A stretch of DNA of 64,000 nucleotides, from contig NC_056052.1 of NCBI RefSeq assembly GCF_004379255.2, forward strand, positions 2,604,001 through 2,668,000. The letters run 5' to 3'. Positions 1 through 10,617 of the stretch are shown here, in pieces. A program made the translations under genes and the position numbers. How positions within the stretch are numbered: position 1 is the stretch's first letter; the number at the start of each line of letters is the position of its first letter. Origin of the DNA: Salvia splendens (taxonomy: Eukaryota > Streptophyta > Magnoliopsida > Lamiales > Lamiaceae). The notes beneath the pieces are model-generated. The model was not told where the DNA came from, did not search any database, and was given only the letters and a program-made list of their open reading frames with translations.

Positions 1-1614
1 GTCTCCACCAACAATAATAACAAATATAAGATGACAAGTCAAACAATATATGGGTTTAATTAAGTAGCTGAATTTATATCACACATGCACCTATTAGAGG
101 ACGGGTTAGACTTATAATTTGTATCAATCAATATAAATTGTTAACTTTTGCGTAGTTTAAATTGTCAAAGAAAAAAACATCATAGTAATATATTTAAAGC
201 ATCATAAACCAAATTAAAAATACTAGTATAATTTAACGTCAAAACTAACCACCTAAAATGAAAATGCTCAAACCATGCCATATGGTGAGCTAAAATTATG
301 GGAAATATGAAACTAAAAAAAGTCACACATTTTAGCTAACGATTTCACTAGCAAAACCCATAAAAAGCAAAAGCAAATAAACAATTAGAAAGCTAAAGAG
401 GGATCCAAACATAAAACCAAAATCAACGCAAAATCTTCGTCATTATCTAAACTTACGTGACAATCAACTAACTTTTCTTTACATTTCTTAAAATCCATGC
501 CCACATTAAGAGTGACAATTATTGTGGGATGGAGGGAGTAAGATCTAATTTTCTAACAATATGCACTAACTCTGACCTTCCATTGTACAAAGAATCACAA
601 ATCAAACTTATTTTTTAAAAGGATGTACACTATAACTATAATTAATCCATAGATATTAAAAAGTCATACTAGGGAAACTATTTAATATGCTGATAATGGA
701 GAATATATGAGTGAAAAGTCAACTTGTGTGGATCAGACCTATTCCATTAAGTTCTTGTGTGATGGAAGTCAACTTCCATTTCAAACGGATAAGTTAGTAA
801 AGATAGCACTTCACAAAAAAAAGAAAGCACCAAAACTATATTTTTATTCGAAATAATACTTTTTCAATCTCATATCTCCACTTAATTAGCTTTATTTGCG
901 CATAGTTATCTTTTTATTTCTTTATATAGTAAAGTTATTAAAGTGACTCATGAACCTTAAAATGCGAATTAATTGGGAATACACTTTTCTTTTCGAATCC
1001 TGCTGATTTATATTATTTGAATTATTTCTAAAGTTATAGAGGTGAGGCCCAAGCTTTAGTGGGTCAGTTGAGGCAGTGGATCAGGCCTTAGTTGGGCTTG
1101 TTGAATTTCAGTTGGGCCTCAAGTTTTTTTATATGTGAAACACATTTAGAAACACATTCAATGAGTGTGAGTTGGCCAATCAGTAGAGTGGTAATGCCCG
1201 ATGCCAAAGCTCTCAATTTCAGGTATCCACCGTGACACGACCTTTAAATTTATATTCATTATAAAAACATGTTACACATTTTCAGTTTTTTTTTTTGGAT
1301 TCTTTTAAATATGAAATGTAAAATTGTAAATTTTTATAGTTTATGAATTTTTATCATACAATTGCAATGCAACAACTGATATAATGATAAGACAATATAT
1401 TGATCCAAACGATGAAAGAATATGATGAGATTATAACTATTCAAATGTGGCAAGACCACTTTAATAAACTAATCCATGGTAGTAGTTCTGTGGAGGCCAC
1501 AAATACAGTGACAACATATAATCTACTAAATTAAATATGAGAAAACAATACCATACACATTGTCAGATTTTAACATAATAATATAATGCTGAAATACAAA
1601 AACCAAGTTGTTTC
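1..1614. other. AT-rich intergenic DNA
   Basis: No gene is supported here. A single Stowaway-like end lies at about 525-540 without a visible partner end. Around 1160-1235 there is a short tRNA-like A-box resemblance but no B box, so no SINE is called. The right part is the downstream flank of the minus-strand Ole e 1-like gene. Confidence 0.6.
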
Positions 1615-2773
1615 TTACTCCTCAGATTCCTGGTACTGCTGGAGGATCTGAGTGCAGCTAGCCAGGGGCGTTCTCTTGACGAATCCAAGAGCGTTGGCGT
1701 AGCGAGTGCGCGAGTTCATGCCGTTGTTGTTGGTGAGGATGACACGAGCGCGGTCACGGCCCGCATCAGGGGAGCTGCACTCGGGGTCGGGGCTGCTCAC
1801 AAGCACGGTGTCGCAGAAGTCATCTGCACGGTCGCTCTCCACCAAGATCTTGTATTTTCCCGCTGAGTCAGTCACTGCCTCCTTCGTGTATGTTAGCTCG
1901 GAGTTTGCCCTAGCCCTGCACTCCAGTCTCACAACAGCATCTGCCAACAACAATCGGATTGATCAATTGAATAATTAGAGGATTAAATCATAAAAAACAA
2001 GCTCAAAATCGTTCAATCCTCCATCAGGATGCACAGTCAAGGAGTTGAGCAATCGATTACATTCTATCTATGATGGAAGTCGAGAATTGTAAACGGCTAA
2101 AATCGGATGCTTTCGTAGAAGTATTCGAGAAATTGTGGCTGATTTATGCAGTATATATAAGCTGTCAATTGGTTCTATCAGATCATAATCCAGTCAAGCA
2201 TTTTGTCAAACAGTTGGGTTACAATAATGAGTAGCAAATTCAACAGCTGCTCAAACCACAAAATGAAGCAATGTCGTTAATTATATGCAAAATCACTATA
2301 ATCAACACACTAACAAACCAACACTAAAAAGAAAATCGAAAACTAGGGTTCCTTCACTTCAAATTTGAGCTCAATTTCTTCAATCCACCAAGATCGGCGC
2401 AAATCTTAAATTCTATACACTCTCACACTTAATTCTAACATATCGCATAGTAGATCTACTACTTAAACACAAAATCACACACACATCCGTATGAATTCGA
2501 AAAAATAGACAGTAAATCGGAAATGCAGTTAACCTATGTTCATCCACACACCACACAATTCCAAGATCTACGAAAATGCGAATCTAAAAACACAATTGAG
2601 AGAGAGAGAGAGAGATGATTACTGGCAAGGTATTTGGAGGCGGAAGTCTCGTAGCCGCAGCGGCAGGTGTCACAGTAAACAGAGCCCTGCAGCAGGAATG
2701 AGTCGCTAGCGAAATGAGCAGCAGAAGCTGATGCAACAAAAGCAGCAAGGAGAAGGAGGAGGATTTTCGGCAT
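1615..2773 (-). CDS. Ole e 1-like (pollen allergen/extensin family) secreted protein, two exons
   Basis: The family consists of small secreted, disulfide-bonded extracellular proteins, many of them abundant in pollen; the biochemical role is poorly known. Exon 1 is 2773-2623 and exon 2 is 1940-1615. The intron 2622-1941 has GT-AG ends, and the joined frame is 477 nt (158 residues). The start is the ATG at 2773-2771, chosen because it opens a hydrophobic signal peptide beginning MPKILLLLLAAFVASASA. The family signature follows: a VYCDTCRCG block near residue 32, LECRA just after the splice, DFCDTV and PECSSP, and a last Cys near the C-terminus. Size and cysteine spacing fit the family. Pyrimidine-rich DNA lies upstream and a GA run lies just inside the intron donor. 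No lesion is seen. The individual substrate or partner cannot be told from sequence. Confidence 0.9.
2598..2615. repeat. (GA)n microsatellite in the Ole e 1-like intron
   Basis: Nine GA dinucleotides lie about 8 nt inside the intron, next to the 5' splice site on the minus strand. Confidence 0.9.
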
Positions 2774-2913
2774 TGTTGTTTGAGGTGAGAGGTTTTGGTG
2801 TGAGAAAAAGGAATGGAGTGAAGGAAAGGGAGAGAGTGAATTATAATGAGAGAAGCGTGTAATGGGCTGTCTCACAGCAAAGAATCACATGGAAAGCAAA
2901 AGGGAAAAGCGCG

Positions 2914-2937
2914 TCTCTCTCTCTCTCTCTCTCTCTC
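2914..2937. repeat. (CT)n tract upstream of the Ole e 1-like gene
   Basis: This uninterrupted 24-bp CT run reads as GA on the coding strand and lies about 140 bp upstream of the start codon. Such tracts are frequent in plant core promoters and 5' UTRs (GAGA/Y-patch type). Function here is inferred only. Confidence 0.7.
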
Positions 2938-3552
2938 GATTTCGGTGGGGGATGGGACCCACTTGCATGCCCTAGTAAATCACCGCAGTCCTCCTTTAAT
3001 TACGCGGGGAGTTGAGTGGGAGCTATTTGTAATTGTTGGATTTTGTCCTAGTTTATTAAATTTCTTACATTAACTTTCCACTTTACTAACAAAATCTCAT
3101 TTCCTTAAATTATGTGCACAAAAGTTTGCGCTCACTTATCTTGGGATCGTCTTATATAAGTTAGTGAAATCTTTTGTATAAGTATCAACTTTAGTTAATT
3201 GAATTTCTAGTTGCTATTGCTATTATTACAAAAAAAAGACAACCATAGTCCCTAACTTTCATTTCTAATCATTACCAAAGTGAAAGGTGTTATCATATAT
3301 GCTTGTCTTTCAACTAAAAATTTGAATTTTGAAGGATTTCTGGTTGTCAAATTAAGAATATCATGATAATGAGGTAGTTTAATAAACATTCTAGCTGTAA
3401 AGGCACCGAGCTCAATTCTTTTCACATTTTAAATTATTTCCAATTTTATTTTAGAATTGCATGTAGAAATCCCTCTTAATTAACAAAAAGGATGATTGAC
3501 ACATTTGCACTTCAATTTTTACTTATTTGGATATAATCTTATTATTCACTAA

Positions 3553-3757
3553 GGGGGTTTCGGTTTGCTAGGTTGTATCCGAGATTAAATTTGTAGTGTG
3601 TTTGGTTCATAAGATTCAACCCACAACTCAATCCTAGATGAATAATCATGGGATAATTAGTCATAGCTAATCCCTTATAGCTAAAATAATCTCACAATTT
3701 AATAATAGATTGTATCTTGATATTATTTTATCTTGAAAATCGAACGTAACATTGGGA
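3553..3757. mobile_element. possible small non-autonomous DNA transposon
   Basis: The stretch contains a GTGTTTGGTTCAT motif and imperfect inverted segments of the kind seen in plant MITEs. Terminal repeats are weak and no TSD is defined, so this is a low-confidence call. The flanking DNA (2940-3550 and 3760-4225) shows no gene. Confidence 0.25.
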
Positions 3758-4236
3758 GTAGGTCTAGTTTGTATACTACTCCTACACTTTAATTAACTTA
3801 TGGAGTAGTATATCTCAAAAATAAGAAATGGGGGAGGAGGGAGGGACTGGAATTCATGAAACCAAAGTTTAACTAATATTATTTTCAATTAAATATAAAC
3901 TAAATTATTAAATACACCAAGTTTTTTTTTGTCAATTATGTTGTAGGAGTATTTGGCGTAACGCTATCAAGTAGTAATACAGATCCAAAGACTACAGCTT
4001 TTAACGTATTGAATGATTACACCACTAAATAAGAAAGAATAATAAATATTGAATGATAGTTCATACTTATAAAATGTAGTTGAGTAAACCATTAACTTTG
4101 TAATTAATGTCAATTTTGCGTGCAATTTGAGAAATAAGACATTGTTGAATCATGAAATTGGGACCACGTGCATGACACATGCTGTAGCGCAAGAATCGAA
4201 CAATATGGACGCCCAAGTCCCAACTATTTAGTTTTC

Positions 4237-4729
4237 GGGCAAATTGCGTGTAAAGTTATGAACTTTCAAAATAGTTTGGTTTTTCCGACTGATAGATTTC
4301 CGACACAAACTTATCCTACATAGCGTGCCGGAGGCTGATTTGACAAATGACAAATTTAGGGTCCAATTCGAATTGTGGAATTAATGCTAATTTTATGCTG
4401 AATTCGATTTTTGGAATTTGATTTGTGTGTTTATGTAAATTTGTGGAATTCGGTTTGTATATTTTCACTTGTGCTACTTGTATGTTTGTGATAAGTCAAA
4501 GGTCAGAGATAACAAAGATAGAAGAGAAATGATTAGAATTAGTGGAGTTTTGCCAAGTCACGCCTCCGACGTGCTATGTAGGATAAGTATGTGTCGAATA
4601 TCTATCGGGTCGGGTCGGATGAGAAATTTACATACTTCGGTAAAATTCATGACTTTTCATGCAACATTTAAAGTTCACGGGGAAAACCAAACTATTGGAA
4701 AAGTTCATGACTTTACAAGCAATTCACCC
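4237..4729. mobile_element. Mutator-like MITE (493 bp) with about 50-bp terminal inverted repeats
   Basis: The left end begins GGGCAAATTGCG. The right end, read in reverse complement, begins GGGTGAATTGCT, and the two stay alignable for about 50 bp with a handful of mismatches. The flanks are TTAGTTTTC (4228-4236) and TTAGTTTTA (4730-4738), a 9-bp duplication with one difference. Long TIRs plus a 9-bp TSD are characteristic of Mutator-like elements. There is no transposase. The centre contains an inverted block reading GCCGGAGGC/GCCTCCGAC. Confidence 0.85.
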
Positions 4730-4738
4730 TTAGTTTTA

Positions 4739-5457
4739 TAATTATTTATCTTTATTTTATTCACCCACCCTTAAAAATCACTCTATTCATATTTTATGAA
4801 TATAATAAAACTAATAATTTCAATTGAAAATTAAAACGCATCATTAACATGTCTAAAGCGTTTCCAAAAAAAAGGTTACTATTTGAGTCCAAAGAACATT
4901 TTTTTTTTAAAATTAATTTTGAAATTTGAAAATGAAAAAAATTATAAATTAATAAGTAAACTGAAGAATCTAAAGAACGAAAAAAAATTAAAAAAAAAAA
5001 AGAAAACGTAGGAAAAAAATGCTCGATGGGGCTTGTCCAAATAGAAACAAAATTGCTAACCAGATTATTAACGCATACTAATGAAAGCCCAATAATTAGT
5101 TAAGCTAATGCTAAATCATAGTATGCATTTTCTCTTAATTTAATTTGCAACACAGCATATTTTGCTGTTTATTCCGATTACCAACTCTGTAATAAAATTT
5201 CCCTTTATTAAGAAACAATATTTATTTTTTAGGAAAGTAATGTTATTAATGAAATATACAGAATTCTTATAACTATAATTCACAGGAATACGATTCAGGA
5301 TAGATTATACACATCATGTGTTTGTAATATCAAGAAAAATAATGAATCTATATACTTTTAATCTATCCATCTATATAAACCCCCTCCACCTCCATCCTTT
5401 TGATACAATGAATCTATATACAAAAAAAATTTTAATTCCATATTAGTAATACTGTAT
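4739..5457. other. AT-rich intergenic DNA
   Basis: No gene is visible. A TATATAAACC motif with CT-rich DNA after it (5370-5400) could be a promoter remnant for the exon-like fragment just downstream. Confidence 0.5.
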
Positions 5458-5559
5458 AGCAATCCTCGGCTCGTCGGAATCCTCAAGAACGGTGTTTCGA
5501 CCGCCCTTGTGCCGATGACAAACGTTGAGTTCATGTTCCATCGGAAGTCGGAACCGTAG
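5458..5559 (+). pseudogene. exon-like gene fragment, family not recognised
   Basis: This short GC-richer patch in AT-rich DNA translates cleanly for 33 codons (starting SNPRLVGILKNGVSTALV) before a TAG. Composition and amino-acid sequence look like former coding DNA, but I do not recognise the family and no neighbouring exons are visible. It could be a captured or decayed exon. Confidence 0.3.
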
Positions 5560-5994
5560 CTCCATGATGAGATCGGTATTTGTTCAATTTATTTTACATG
5601 CTTAAAGATATAATTTTATCATACTCCAATTGATTGAAAATATATATAGGTATCTTGGGTCTCATTTTAATCACGTGTTGAAAATTATCTTAAGTTTAAA
5701 TAAATATATAATTGGATATAATTGCTGTGATCCCATTATTCCCGTTTTTATTTGAACTTTCTTGATAGGACTAAACTCTTGATAAGCTAAGTTTAGATAT
5801 GCATAAATTGCTGTGTATCCCATTGCAATATTGATAGATCAATGCAAAAGTATTAGAATTGTGTTAAGATTTTTTGTCCAATATTGTCCATTGTTTGTGC
5901 TATGACATATTTGTTGAGAGACGCCTCAAAAATTCATAAATGCCGTTGACTAAGAAAATTGTTGCCAATTGAAACTAAAAATATAACATATAAC

Positions 5995-6409
5995 TGTCCC
6001 ACATCGGTGTCAAAAGAAAACTGAAACTAGTATATAAGTCTCATGGGTCCCTCCTCCTATCACCAATTGGTTTTAGGATAGAACCCACGGATTTCTATCA
6101 TGGTATCAGAGCGGGTCGCCGACTATGGGTCAAATTTAACTGACCCAGCAGTATATCCGGACCGAAACCGAAAAAATGACTGACCCAGCAGTATATCTGG
6201 ACTTAAAAATTTTTTTTGGGCCAAGTGGTCCAACTGATCAAAAAAAAATTGGGCCAATTTTCCAATCGGTTAGAAAAAAAAGTCCAACCCCTCCAAGGTG
6301 AAAAAAAGTCCAACATCGGTGTCAAGAGAAAACTGAAACTAGTATATAAGTCTCATGGGCCCCTCCTCCTATCACCAATTGGTTTTAGGATGGAAGCCAT
6401 GGATTTCTA
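5995..6409 (+). mobile_element. TRIM-type miniature LTR retrotransposon
   Basis: Two direct repeats of about 105 bp (5995-6100 and about 6307-6409) share the CACATCGGTGTCAA...ACTGAAACTAGTATATAAGTCTC region and end in ATTTCTAT(CA). Directly after the left copy, at 6101-6112, is TGGTATCAGAGC, the standard primer-binding site for initiator tRNA-Met. The internal region is only about 200 bp and non-coding, and it contains a duplicated CCCAGCAGTATATC motif at 40-bp spacing. A purine-rich stretch (AAGGTGAAAAAAAG) precedes the second LTR. This matches TRIMs, which move only with enzymes supplied in trans. The second LTR is broken by another insertion near its end, and no TSD is clear. Confidence 0.75.
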
Positions 6410-6515
6410 TAAAAAATGCTCAAATGAATTCTACTCAATGATTTACGACAATCTTAACATTATGTCGCCGAGGTTATAGATCATGGAGTAAAATTCCTTT
6501 GAGCATTTTTTATAG
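6407..6515. mobile_element. 109-bp inverted-repeat element inserted in the TRIM 3' LTR
   Basis: The first 36 bp (starting CTATAAAAAATGCTCAAATG) and the last 36 bp are inverted copies with about three mismatches, separated by a loop of about 37 bp. It interrupts the TRIM LTR a few bases before its expected CA end. This is a minimal MITE or foldback element; a TA target duplication is possible but ambiguous. Confidence 0.7.
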
Positions 6516-9275
6516 TCAATGTCAATTTTGAATTTATGAGGAATCTTTTGACAAACATGCCATATATACAAACGATGGACGTGGGCAAAACATCTCTCAC
6601 GATAATTTTGACACTCATGAGTATTGATCCTACAACATTATAGAAGGTTAATAAAAACCAACCCCATCATAAAAATCTCTGAGAAAGATCATTTACAATC
6701 ACAAATTAATTTATCTCCATAGATAAAACCCAACCACTTCAGTTATTCAACTTGCTACATATCAGTTGGGAAAGCAATAAGTAGGTTTAAATTCTACATT
6801 AAATTCTTCATTAATACTAAACCTTCTCCACTTGCATAATTAATCAGTTTTTGGGTGGTTTGGAAGATGACTTCCTTTTCCTTGGAATGCATTTCCCTCT
6901 GATCAGCCCCTTCTTCACTTCTTCCTCTCCTTCCTCTTCCTCTTCCCCTCCTAAACCAGCCTTAGCACAGAAGGCAGAGATAATGCGGCGACCATCACTG
7001 ACAATAGATAACAAACAAGAAATACAATTGTGTTTACTTTATTTTCTCTCTTATTTTATTCTTTTCTAACTAACACACTGAATTAACTATGTACAGAAAC
7101 TTGTTGTAAGACCCGCTCTTCTGTTACCCTTTTTTTCTATGTTTAATGTCGAACGAGACAAATGTCACTCTTTGGTTTCGATTGAAATAAATAGAACTCG
7201 TTACCCCTTTTGTCGACACTTAATGTTGTTAGTTCGCGAAAGAAGATTTAAAGTGAGAATCGATCGAACCAACACGATTTTCTTAATTATGAAACATAAC
7301 AAACGTCGATAAAGATCATGAAGGTTTTTTCCGAACTAAAAGCGTTCGACTATATTTTATATACATCAAGATACTCCCTTAATTACTTTCTTTTACACAC
7401 AAGTTGTTGGGAAGGAATGCAAAAATACAAGAATAATAAACAGCAGGCCTTTTCTCTTCAAGCACGAACTACACCCCTTTTCGAGGCCCGATGGTTCGGC
7501 TCGTTGGTGGGGGGCTGTCGGCCCGAAGGTCGGCCCAAATAGCACTTCCTCCTATGGGTACAACCTGCAAGATACAAACAAAAGTTAATGAATAAGACAC
7601 AAGAAATTAAACAAGCCTTAACTAGGATGAGGGACAACCCCTCTTTAGTAAAGGAGGACCAAGGACTTACCCAAGAAGGGAAGCCAATGCGTGCAACATC
7701 AACTCCTTGTACACTATGCAACACCAACAAAAAAAACAAAAATGCAAGAGTCCTTATCTCCTAGTAAAACAACAATTGCCATACTACAAGATCAAAGAGA
7801 AAGGAGATATGTTGTGGGATGAGGACAAACTGAAATAGCAGCCTCTTAATGCTCCTAAGTACACTACCCTTTGCCTATAAGAACCCCTCCATACCACCTT
7901 CAAATTCCCCTCCCACATACCTTGATAAGTTCAAGCAAGTTTGAGAGTGAGTTCTAAGAGCAGAGGATCAAAAGAAAAACAGTAACTACTTTGAAAAGGT
8001 AATACACTTACATTCCTTCCAAATAATATTTCATATCATCATGTAGTATATAAACCTCAAGCATGTTAGAGCACCACCATTTCAAAATCATGACACGATG
8101 GAAATATGTAAGAAACAGTAAAAAAACACTACCACACCCTCTGCTTTTGTTTCAAGACATCATGCTAGGCTCAAGAATATAGAATCATGGCTTTAGGAAC
8201 CTCACAACAGTAGCTAATTTAATTAGTTGGGCCGAGGGAAATAAATGGGAAGAAGAAGAGGGCTAGTAATAAAGGTTTAATTAGAAGCTTGAGCCTAAAA
8301 GTGTTAAAGAAAAGAATGGACTTATTTATTTATTTTAGTTGGGCCAAGTGAATAAGTTAAAGGAACTAGTTGCTAATTTAAATCATGGGCTCTCTTAAGT
8401 TGCTCGATCGAATAATCGATGTTGAGTAATGATTCGCTAATTAATTCCGCGATGATGAATATAAACCTTGGATTTATTTTAGTGCTTGAATTTTGGATAG
8501 AAGATAATGCTCAAGGACTTTTCTATGAAATAAGAAAAAGAATAAAATGATCATGCACTTAGGAATGCATTCACGCTAAGTTTATTCGGCTTCCTAAAGC
8601 CTAATTTAAGTATACTTTATTTTTTTTCTTTTTGTTCTAAAGGGACGTCTCCGCACGTCGAGTAATACCTAGTCAAGAAAACTTTCGGTTAAGCAATTAC
8701 GCTTTTGAGGTGAGCATTCCTTTTTAAAATGTGACTTTTAGCATGATTTTAGTGAAAATTGCTATACATGTTTTTGTCATGCCATGTTTTGTTTTATGAA
8801 TACCTATTTGCTTGGCTATGCCAATTATGTTTAACCGAATTCGGATACCAGTAGGGCCGCAAACCCTACTTGGACTAGTGTACACATATGGGGATCGTGA
8901 GCTAGCTTTCGAGTTGGCCGGTCCAGTGACCGTCGTAGAATATGGCCACATTCCCGCTTTACATACGTTTCAGATATGGTATCTATGTTATGTGATTGAG
9001 TAATCAGTTTTATGAATAAAAGGAAATTTTAGTGAGTCGAGCCTTTTAAGTAAAACCCCATGCTCGCTCAACTGTGGCTGACAAAATATTAACGAAACTT
9101 ATGATTTTTGGCAATGTGCCCACTGAGTATATTAAGTACTCAGCCCTGTATGTTTTTTTTCTAACGTGCAGATTGAACGTGGACGAGGAGCAAAGTGTTG
9201 AACAATGGCAATAATAAGTAGTACTAAGATGCCTAAAGAAGTGTGTCTTCACATATACTTATTTGTCTTGGTCGC

Positions 9276-10617
9276 TGACTCAACTTATTTTAACACAAGA
9301 AATTCCCGCAAGTGTACGGGGCTAGTGTAGCACAAAGTAAGCAAGAGTATCGTATCCCACAGAGACAAAATGTGTAAACTCAAGTACCGCGGACCGATTT
9401 TAACTACTATCTAGACGATTCAAAGGTTTGGTTTTTGATTTTTAAAAACAATTAAACATAAACAAATTAAAATCACGCAACAATTGAAAGGTTTCAAATA
9501 AGAGAAAGAAGTAGAGCTTTAGATCCAACTACAACGAACACAAAGTGAACAATTCAACAACTTCGATTACCCAATTGAAGTCTCTAGGATTACTAGGAAA
9601 GCCGCTAGTCTAGGCTAAGCCCTCTCTCGAGTGCACCCAACCCGTTGATTAACCATTAATATTGAAGTCTCCTTCTAATACTTCACAATTAACTCCTTAA
9701 AACAAAAGGCTCAAGCCCTCACTCTAGAATCCCTTCTCTCGAATGCAAATTATCTAGGTGTTGTTCATTCTTTTATCAATCCTAATTAGGTATCTCTCGA
9801 TTACTCAAAACTAGGTTAACAAACTCAATTGGTAGCTAAGCAATTGAATTGAAAGAGCACAAGAATGAAACAAAGAAATCACAAGAGCATAGGTAATCAA
9901 AAGTCCTTAAATTAATCAAAAGCGTTCATTGTAGTCTTCTCTAAAACTCTACAAGGGATTTAGCTACTCATATTCAATGCAAATTCACAAGATAAATCCA
10001 TGGAAAGTGAATTAAACATAAGAAAACTAATAAAGATACTCCCAAAGGTGGATTGAGTGGGCAAATCGTCTTCGTCTTCAACCTTCTTGATGAATCGGAC
10101 TCTTTGTCGCTTTAATCTACTCTCCAATGTGAAAACTGCTCTTGGGGGCGTGTCTGCTGTCCTGGGCACGAAAACCTAGCTCCCCTTTTATACCCGGGGC
10201 GGAAATAATAGCAATTGACTCTCGCAGAACACATCGCCCGGTCGGGCGATTTTAAGTCGTCTAAACGCCCGGTCAGGCGATCTCTCGATGGCCCTGATTT
10301 CTTCACATCGCCCGGTCGGGCGATTCTTCCGAGGGATAACGCCCGGTCGGGCAAACTTTCTGTATTCGTTTCTTCTTTACACAAACGCCCGACCGGGCAT
10401 TTCTCTTGTACACGAACGCCCGGTCGGGCACTTCTTCTGTAATCTAGCTTCAAGCTCGTTTTCAAGTAATTTTCATCTGTTTTATCCCCAAACACTAGAC
10501 AAACTCATCAAAACACTTAAGTAGTGGATAATGGATGCAAACTCGAGTAATATGCTACAAAACATTGAAGTATTCACGTTAAACATCCAAAATACTTGCT
10601 ATACTACGAGTTTATCA
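9276..10617 (+). mobile_element. nested solo LTR (1,342 bp), TSD GTCGC
   Basis: It starts TGACTCAACTT and ends GAGTTTATCA, flanked by perfect GTCGC duplications (9271-9275 and 10618-10622). It therefore inserted into the older LTR and then lost its internal region. No coding capacity is seen. The family is not identified. Confidence 0.85.
10235..10429. repeat. six dispersed copies of a GC-rich near-palindrome
   Basis: CGCCCGGTCGGGCG or a one-base or truncated variant occurs at 10235, 10266, 10309, 10340, 10386 (opposite orientation) and 10417. Arms CGCCC/GGGCG can pair around a 4-nt centre. Spacing is irregular (31-46 bp), so this is not a simple tandem array. It lies near the 3' end of the nested LTR. 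Confidence 0.85.

Noticed and set aside
1153..1235. Possible SINE with an A-box-like AGTAGAGTGGTAATG
   Set aside because: No B box, no A-rich tail and no target duplication found.
10235..10429. GC-rich hairpins as bacterial-type terminators
   Set aside because: The DNA is eukaryotic and no T-run follows the hairpins; described instead as a repeat array of unknown role.
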